In this document: positions 53,648 through 60,300 of the stretch, piece by piece
Position numbering within the stretch: position 1 is the stretch's first letter
Layout: the number at the start of each line of letters is the position of its first letter
Origin: Ahaetulla prasina
Lineage: Eukaryota; Chordata; Lepidosauria; Squamata; Colubridae
Assembly (NCBI RefSeq): GCF_028640845.1
Contig: NC_080539.1
Coordinates: 179,689,459-179,753,458 of the forward strand
DNA: 64,000 nt
Direction: 5' to 3'
Notes under the pieces: generated by a model
What the model was told of the DNA's origin: nothing
What the model saw: the letters and a program-made list of their open reading frames with translations, nothing else
Databases searched by the model: none
Translations under genes and position numbers: made by a program

Positions 53648-55165
53648 CATGAGAGCACCTGTGTATCTACTGTAAGAAGGTGACAAGCAACAGGGAGAAA
53701 GCAGATCTACTTAACTCATTTTTTGCATCTGTCTTTACACAAAAGGAAAAAAACAACAATCCAACCTATCAAAAACAGCAACACAAAAAACAGATTAGGA
53801 ACACAAGTTAAAATAGGGGAAAAAATGGTAAGTGAACATCTGTCTACCCTAGACGAGTTCAAATCACCAGGACCGGATGGATTACACCCCAGGGTTCTGA
53901 AGGAACTGGCAGACGAAATCTCAGAACCACTGAACTATATCTTTCAAAGATCCTGGAGCACAGGGGAACTGCCAGAGGACTGGAAAAGAGCTGATGTAGT
54001 TCCCATCTTCAAAAAAGGAAAAAAAACAGATCCAGGAAACTACAGACCTATCAGCCTGACCTCAATACCAGGGAAGATTCTGGAAAAGATAATCAAGCAA
54101 CGAATCACCGAACACCTAGAAGCAAACAAAGTAATAACCAAAAGCCAACATGGGCCAGAAGACAAGCTCAGGATTCAAAAAGAATCTTGACAGACTTGAA
54201 CATTGGGCGCTATCTAACAAAATGAAATTCAACAGTGAAAAAAGTAAGGTTCTACATTTAGGCCAAAAAATCAAAATGCACAGGTACCGGATATGTGGTA
54301 CCTTGCTCAATAGCAGTAACTGTGAGAGGGATCTTGGAGTCCTAGTGGACAACCATTTAGATATGAGCCAGCACAGTGGTGGGTTGCCCCCGATTCGGAC
54401 CAGTTCTATAGAACCGGTAGTAAAACTGCCAGGAGGCTCTGCCCACCGACCCGGATGTCATTATAGGTGATCTGCACAGGCGCAGAAGCTCGGTGTGCAT
54501 GCGATCCCATTGCAAATTGTAGTCAAAGTAAGTAGAACCCACCCCTGAGCCAGCAGTGTGGAGCAGCAGCTCAAAAAAGCTAATACAATCCTTGGTTTAT
54601 AAACAGAAACATAGAATCAAAATCACATGAAGTATTAGTACTGCCTTATAAAGCTTTAGTAAGGCCACACTTGGAATATTGCATTCAGTTTTGGTCGCCA
54701 CGATGTAAAAAGATGTTGAGACTCTAGAAAGAGTGCAGAGAAGAGCAACAAAGATGATTAGGGACTGGAGGCTAAAACATATGAAGAACGGTTGCAGGAA
54801 CTGGGTATGTCTAGTTTAATGAAAAGAAGGACTAGGGAGACATGATAGCAGTGTTCCAATATCTCAGGGTTGCCACAAAGAAGAGGAGTCAAACTATTCT
54901 CCAAAGCACCTGAGGGTAGAACAAGAAGCAATGGGTGGAAACTAATCAAGGAGAGAAGCAACTTAGAACTAAGGAGAAATTTCCTGACAGTTAGAACAAT
55001 TAATAAGTGGAACAACTTGCCTGCAGAAGTTGTGAATGCTCCAACAATGGAAATTTTAAGAAAATGTTGGATAACCATTTGTCTGAAATGATATAGGGTG
55101 TCCTGCTTGAGCAGGGGATTGGACTAGAAGATCTCCAAGGTCCCTTCTAACTCTATTCTGATTGA
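53648..55165 (+). mobile_element. CR1 LINE with RT N-terminal half, internally deleted, second of the pair
   Basis: The frame 53723-54190 reads 'LDEFKSPGPDGLHPRVLKEL', 'ADEISEPLNYIFQRSWSTGE' and 'LPEDWKRADVVPIFKKGKKT', then 'NYRPISLTSIPGKILEKII' and 'EHLEANKVITKSQHG'. It then jumps over the catalytic core to 'FKKNLDRLEHWALSNKMKFN' and 'RDLGVLVDNHLDMSQ'. The YADD block is lost, so it cannot make active RT. It holds the second 174-bp hAT copy. The 3' end is 'CTCCAAGGTCCCTTCTAACT'. Confidence 0.88.
54374..54547. mobile_element. hAT element, 174 bp, copy 2
   Basis: Appears identical to 51568-51741, with the same AGCCAGCA duplication. An identical site and identical ends mean it was copied with its surroundings and did not insert independently. 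Confidence 0.92.
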
Positions 55166-55181
55166 TTGATTGATTGATCCT

Positions 55182-55662
55182 TTAGACCTTGTTATTTTAT
55201 TTGTGATGAGTTTAGTAATATTTTTTCAGCCTGCAAAATATGGAGGGGTGTGATGAATTGCCCATAGATTTAAATGATGAAAGCAGGATTTTTGCAGAAT
55301 GATAAAACAGTACTACTCTCATCAAAATAAGCAGTAAAAGTAGTATAAATAGTTTATTCTGTTGTTATGGGAGAATGTATCCAAAAGTCTCCCAATACCA
55401 GCAAAATTGTATTAATGCCAATTTAAAATATTTATACATTGCCTATGATGTAATGCATCCCAGTTTGATTTTTTTTTAAAAAAATATTAAATATAGAATA
55501 AAATGCAACAAAGCAAAAGTACATAAAATGCAACAATAAATTAATATTAAATGGCCAACTGGAGTTGAGAAAAATTCAAGGGTAGGCACATTTTAAAAGT
55601 GTTTCAGGGAAAGTAAAAAAAAATGGATAGTGTTCCCCAACATTCAGCATGTTTCTTTATAT
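55182..55662 (+). repeat. Duplicated P450 5' flank, distal block, copy 2
   Basis: Near-identical to 52376-52862. It lacks a small indel ('AATAAG' before 'TATCCAAAAGTCTCCC') and ends at 'CTTTATAT', where a Snake1-like element is inserted. Confidence 0.85.
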
Positions 55663-55853
55663 GTATGACTATAACTTGTTGCTGGCAATCCTTATGATTT
55701 ATATTGATATATTGATCATCAATTGTGTTGTAAATGTTGTACCTTGATGAACGTATCTTTTCTTTTATGTACACTGAGAGCATATGCACCAAGACAAATT
55801 CCTTGTGTGTCCAATCACACTTGGCCAATAAAATTCTATTCTATTCTATTCTA
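55663..55853 (+). mobile_element. Snake1-like CR1 tail, with empty site in the duplicate
   Basis: Sense copy from 'GTATGACTATAACTTGTTGC' to the (ATTCT)n tail. The paralogous position at 52860 reads 'TTCTTTATATCAAATTATCT' without the element, so this is a clean filled/empty pair. ATAT is at both edges. Confidence 0.9.
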
Positions 55854-55857
55854 TATC

Positions 55858-56229
55858 AAATTATCTTGATAATCTTTTTGGCAAGTAGATGTATTTCCAA
55901 AAAAGCAAAGAATTGCAGTCATCCACTATTTTTATGTTAAGGAATATTTATGGAGTTCATGCATGGCCCAGAGGCCATTACATAGATTTCTGTAACTGGA
56001 CAATTTCCTCTACTTTCCCACCTCTAATAATACTGTGGTAAATTGAAGTCTAAATCTATGGAGAGCAATTAAGTTGGACCACCAATGAGTTCCACATATA
56101 TCTTTTTCTCAGCAGATACACAATCTGCAATCTCTTGTGTAGGCCAAGGGATCTGTTTTGGATAAACCAAGTAGCCTCTAAACATATAAGAAGTAAAACT
56201 GAATTGTTACTAGATAACTCAGAAGTTTA
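55858..56229 (+). repeat. Proximal P450 flank block, copy 2 of 4
   Basis: Same block as 52863-53232, here followed directly by the P450 promoter region 'ATCCTCTGTCGTTGGAGCTT'. Confidence 0.9.
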
Positions 56230-56333
56230 ATCCTCTGTCGTTGGAGCTTTTCAGTTGCCAGACACTGTCTCTGATCAAATTGTGTTGCAAATGTTCCATT
56301 AGAGTCGCTAAAGAACTCGCCTATTAAAAAGAA
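56230..56333 (+). promoter_or_regulatory. Putative P450 promoter and 5' leader, copy 1
   Basis: About 100 bases between the repeated flank and the ATG. 'CCTATTAAAAAGAA' just before the ATG is an AT-rich TATA-like stretch but lies too close to the ATG to be placed with certainty. An identical or nearly identical region precedes exon 1b. Confidence 0.4.
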
Positions 56334-56516
56334 ATGGGTTGGATGGTTCCTATTTCAATATTGTTCCTTTCTACACTTATGATTATGCTCCTTTTCAAAA
56401 TGGGCAGCCCCTGGAAGAAGAGCTCCAAAGATTTTCCACCAGGACCCAGGCCTTTGCCTGTTATTGGAAACCTCCACATAATGGATCTGAAGAAACCTTA
56501 TCAGACAATGTTAGAG
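56334..56516 (+). CDS. CYP2-family P450 exon 1, first copy (1a)
   Basis: 183 bp, 61 residues. An N-terminal membrane anchor 'MGWMVPISILFLSTLMIMLL' is followed by a basic stop-transfer ('KMGSPWKKSSKD'), the proline-rich hinge 'FPPGPRPLPVIGNLHIMDLK' and 'KPYQTMLE'. It ends at donor GTAATT in phase 0, as CYP2 first exons do. The anchor places the enzyme on the ER membrane facing the cytosol. The Kozak context AAGAAATGG is good. Intron 1 after this copy runs for only 14 bases before the duplication junction with Snake1, so transcripts from here must splice over exon 1b to reach exon 2. It differs from 1b by Met/Ile at residue 16 and Ile/Phe at 44. The adjacent RHAG suggests the CYP2AC/CYP2K-like lineage, but the subfamily is not provable from 61 residues. 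Confidence 0.85.
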
Positions 56517-56534
56517 GTAATTATTTTTTTATCC

Positions 56535-56697
56535 TTATGATTTATATTGATATATTGATCATCAATTGTGTTGTAAATGTTGTACCTTGATGAACGTATC
56601 TTTTCTTTTATGTACACTGAGAGCATATGCACCAAGACAAATTCCTTGTGTGTCCAATCACACTTGGCCAATAAAATTCTATTCTATTCTATTCTAT
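56535..56697 (+). mobile_element. Snake1-like CR1 tail, truncated by the duplication junction
   Basis: Matches 55692-55853 exactly in content but starts at 'TTATGATTTATATTGATATA', directly after 14 bases of P450 intron 1. It was created by duplication, not by insertion. Confidence 0.88.
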
Positions 56698-57069
56698 ATC
56701 AAATTATCTTGATAATCTTTTTGGCAAGTAGATGTATTTCCAAAAAAGCAAAGAATTGCAGTCATCCACTATTTTTATGTTAAGGAATATTTATGGAGTT
56801 CATGCATGGCCCAGAGGCCATTACATAGATTTCTGTAACTGGACAATTTCTCTACTTTCCCACCTCTAATAATACTGTGGTAAATTGAAGTCTAAATCTA
56901 TGGAGAGCAATTAAGTTGGACCACCAATGAGTTCATATATATCTTTTCTCAGCAGATACACAATCTGCAATCTCTTGTGTAGGCCAAGGGATCTGTTTTG
57001 GATAAACCAAGTAGCCTCTAAACATATAAGAAGTAAAACTGAATTGTTACTAGATAACTCAGGAGTTTA
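56698..57069 (+). repeat. Proximal P450 flank block, copy 3 of 4
   Basis: Same block as 55858-56229, with single-base losses ('AATTTCTCTAC', 'GAGTTCATATATATCTTTTC'). Followed by promoter copy 2. Confidence 0.9.
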
Positions 57070-57173
57070 ATCCTCTGTCGTTGGAGCTTTTCAGTTGGCA
57101 GACACTGTCTCTGATCAAATTGTGTTGCAAATGTTCCATTAGAGTCGCTAAAGAACTCGCCTATTAAAAAGAA

Positions 57174-57356
57174 ATGGGTTGGATGGTTCCTATTTCAATA
57201 TTGTTCCTGTCTACACTTATCATTATGCTCCTTTTCAAAATGGGCAGCCCCTGGAAGAAGAGCTCCAAAGATTTTCCACCAGGACCCAGGCCTTTGCCTG
57301 TTTTTGGAAACCTCCACATAATGGATCTGAAGAAACCTTACCAGACAATGTTAGAG
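57174..57356 (+). CDS. CYP2-family P450 exon 1, second copy (1b)
   Basis: Same frame and length as exon 1a, with 'STLIIMLLFKMGSPWKKSSK' and 'PGPRPLPVFGNLHIMDLKKP'. Its intron 1 continues into apparently original sequence ('TTTTCATTGAAGGGCAAAAT'), so this copy sits nearest exon 2 and is the more likely active one. Confidence 0.85.
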
Positions 57357-60300
57357 GTAATTATTTTTTTATCCTTTTCATTGAAGGGCAAAATTGCAGC
57401 ATTCTGTAACTTTTGTAAGCCATGGAAATGAAAGCTTGCTCCGACCAAAGAGAAGTGGGAGAAGAATGGAATGCTCTTATTAAACCGAATGGCTCATGCC
57501 ATTCTCTCCAGATATCACCTAGATCAATGATAGGAAACTTGTGTCTATCAATTTCTTGATAATCTTTTTGGCAAGTAGATGTATTTCCAAAAAAGCAAAG
57601 AATTGCAGTCATCCACTATTTTTATGTTAAGGAATATTTATGGAGTTCATGCATGGCCCAGAGGCCATTACATAGATTTCTGTAACTGGACAATTTCCTC
57701 TACTTTCCCACCTCTAATAATACTGTGGTAAATTGAAGTCTAAATCTATGGAGAGCAATTAAGTTGGACCACCAATGAGTTCCACATATATCTTTTTCTC
57801 AGCAGATACACAATCTGCAATCTCTTGTGTAGGCCAAGGGATCTGTTTTGGATAAACCAAGTAGCCTCTAAACATATAAGAAGTAAAACTGAATTGTTAC
57901 TAGATAACTCAGAAGTTTATATGAAAATGTATCGTCACACATACTGTAGAGGACGGATGTCAAATTCAAGGCCTGGGGGCTGGATCCGGCCTGCTTGGTG
58001 CTTAGATCTGGCCTGTGGGGCCTCCCTGGAAACAGTGAAGGACTGGCCTACAGTGCCTCTGCCAGAGAAAATGGAGCTTGGGAAGGCTGCGTGCGCCCCC
58101 ACCCCCAAGCTCCATTTCACTGGCAGAGGGTTGCAGGAGGCTGTTGCAGCTGAAAACAGAGGTTTGTACCTTGTTTTCTCTGGCAGAGCACTTGGGCCTC
58201 AACAGGTGTCCCCGATATGAGTGATGCTGAGCTAGCAACACCCACCCTGGCCATGCCTACCCCAGCTCCCCAAGGTCAAACGCAATCCTGATGTGGCCCT
58301 CCATGAAATCGAGTTTGACACCCCTGCTGTAAAGCATGAGAGCGCCTGTGTATCTACTGTAAGAAGGTGACAAGCAACAGGGAGAAAGCAGATTAACTCA
58401 TTTTTTGCATCTGTCTTTACACAAAAGGAAAAAAACAACAATCCAACCTATCAAAACAGTATGGACCCATATTCAAAATCCAACTGGGACTCCAGAAAAT
58501 AGTGGTGCTAACAGGATATGAGACTGTAAAGGAAGCTCTGGTGGATAAGGCTGATGTGTTTGCTGAGAGGGCCCCTTTCCCCATATTTGATGAGATTTCA
58601 AAGGGTTTTGGTGAGGACCTTCATTTCGTGTCAATACAATTTGCAAACATATGATCATTGTACAATAGAGACTTTGTACCAAAGATATCACAGAAGCAAT
58701 GCAAATTAGAACTAACTGACATTGGGAAAATGGACAAAGTGTGGGACTGGTATTCATAACACAGAAAGTGACCTCAATGGTTCTGCTGTATTCTTAAGAA
58801 AGAATTTAGAATGCTTTGTAGTACAATGAAGATTCCAATCAGAGATTAATAACAACAACAACAATAATAATTTAATTTGTATACCGCCCTTCTCCTGAAG
58901 GACTCAGGGCGGTTAACAGCCAAGTAAAACGACAATAAATAGACACAATACAAGTAAAACAATAATTAAAAAACTTATTCAATGCCCAACAAAATAATAT
59001 ACTTCAAACAATTAAAAAATTAGAGACTAACCTACAGAATAACCCATTAAATTCTCAACTACAAGAACAACTGATTCTCTATAAACACAAACTCAATTTA
59101 GTTGAGCAAGAAGAACTGGTCAGAAATCTGAAAGCAACCAAACAAATACACTTTGAACAAGCAAATAAACCAGGAAGATGGCTCTCTTATAAACTCAAAA
59201 AAAAGAGAGAGAAAAGAACCATCTACCAATTACAAGATGAAAACGGAGAAAACCAATATAAAATAGAAAAGAAAAAAGAGATTGCACATAAATATTTTGA
59301 AGATCTCTATAAGAAAGAAAAAATAGATGAGGAGCAAATTAGGAACTATCTAAGGGAAAAAAGAACTCGAGAAATAAAAGATGAACTGAAAGAAATGCTG
59401 ACTAAGGATATAACTATGATGGAATTAAATCAAGCAATTAGATCCCAGAAAAGTAGTAAAACACCAGGCCCTGATGGTTTTCCAGCAGAATTCTATAAGA
59501 CAATAGAAGAACAAATAGGACCAATAATGGTTGATTTATTTAATGAGGTATTAACATCAGCTAAAATGCCGGATACATGGAGGGAAACACTAATTTCGCT
59601 AATCCCGAAGGAGGATACGGATCCTAGGCTGATACAAAATTATAGACCAATCTCTCTGTTAAATGTAGATTATAAAATATTTGCTACTATTATCGCCAAT
59701 AGATTAAAGAAAATTTTGAATGATTATATACACTCAGACCAAAATGGATTCCTTCCAGACAGACAAAATTAGAAACAATTTAAGAATAATTATGGATAGT
59801 TTGGAATACTATGAAGCTCACCCAGAGAAACAGGTAGCCCTTGTTTTCTTGGACGCCCAAAAAGCATTTGACAATCTCAATTGGCAATTTATGATTCAAC
59901 AAGTATATGATATGAATTTTGGCACCAAATTTGAGAATATTATAACAGCAATATATTCGATACAAAAAGCAAAAATTATAATCAATGGAGAAAATACCCA
60001 AACTTTAAATATAGAAAAAGGAGTTCGACAAGGCTGCCCCCTATCCCCTCTGCTCTTCATACTTTCATTAGAAGTATTACTAGAACGAATTAGACAAAAT
60101 CCAGAAATAAAAGGATTGAAAATCAGAAGTGAAGAATATAAACTGCAAGCATTTGCAGATGATTTGGCTTTTATCATTGAAGAACCACTAGAGAGAGGAC
60201 AAGCACTAATTAAGGAATTAGAAAGATATGGAACTGTAGCAGGGCTGAAAATTAATAGACAGAAAACAAAACTTCTACCAAAAAATTTAACAGAACCACA

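Larger units (their letters stand above)
55688..57370 (+). repeat. 843/840-bp tandem duplication carrying P450 exon 1
   Basis: Unit 1 is 55688-56530 and unit 2 is 56531-57370. Each runs from Snake1 'ATCCTTATGATTTATATTG' through the proximal flank, promoter and exon 1 into intron 1. The junction shares ATCCTT between intron 1 (57371 'ATCCTTTTCATTG') and the Snake1 element. The units differ by a few substitutions and single-base gaps. Confidence 0.93.

Noticed and set aside
53723..54190. 155-codon frame as a host gene
   Set aside because: It is the N-terminal half of a CR1 reverse transcriptase (PGPDGLHPRVLKEL, NYRPISLTSI), cut before the catalytic site.
50711..56230. Venom-related or CRISP gene exons expected from mammalian synteny near RHAG
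   Set aside because: I looked for secreted cysteine-rich exons between RHAG and the P450 and saw only repeats and duplicated P450 flank.
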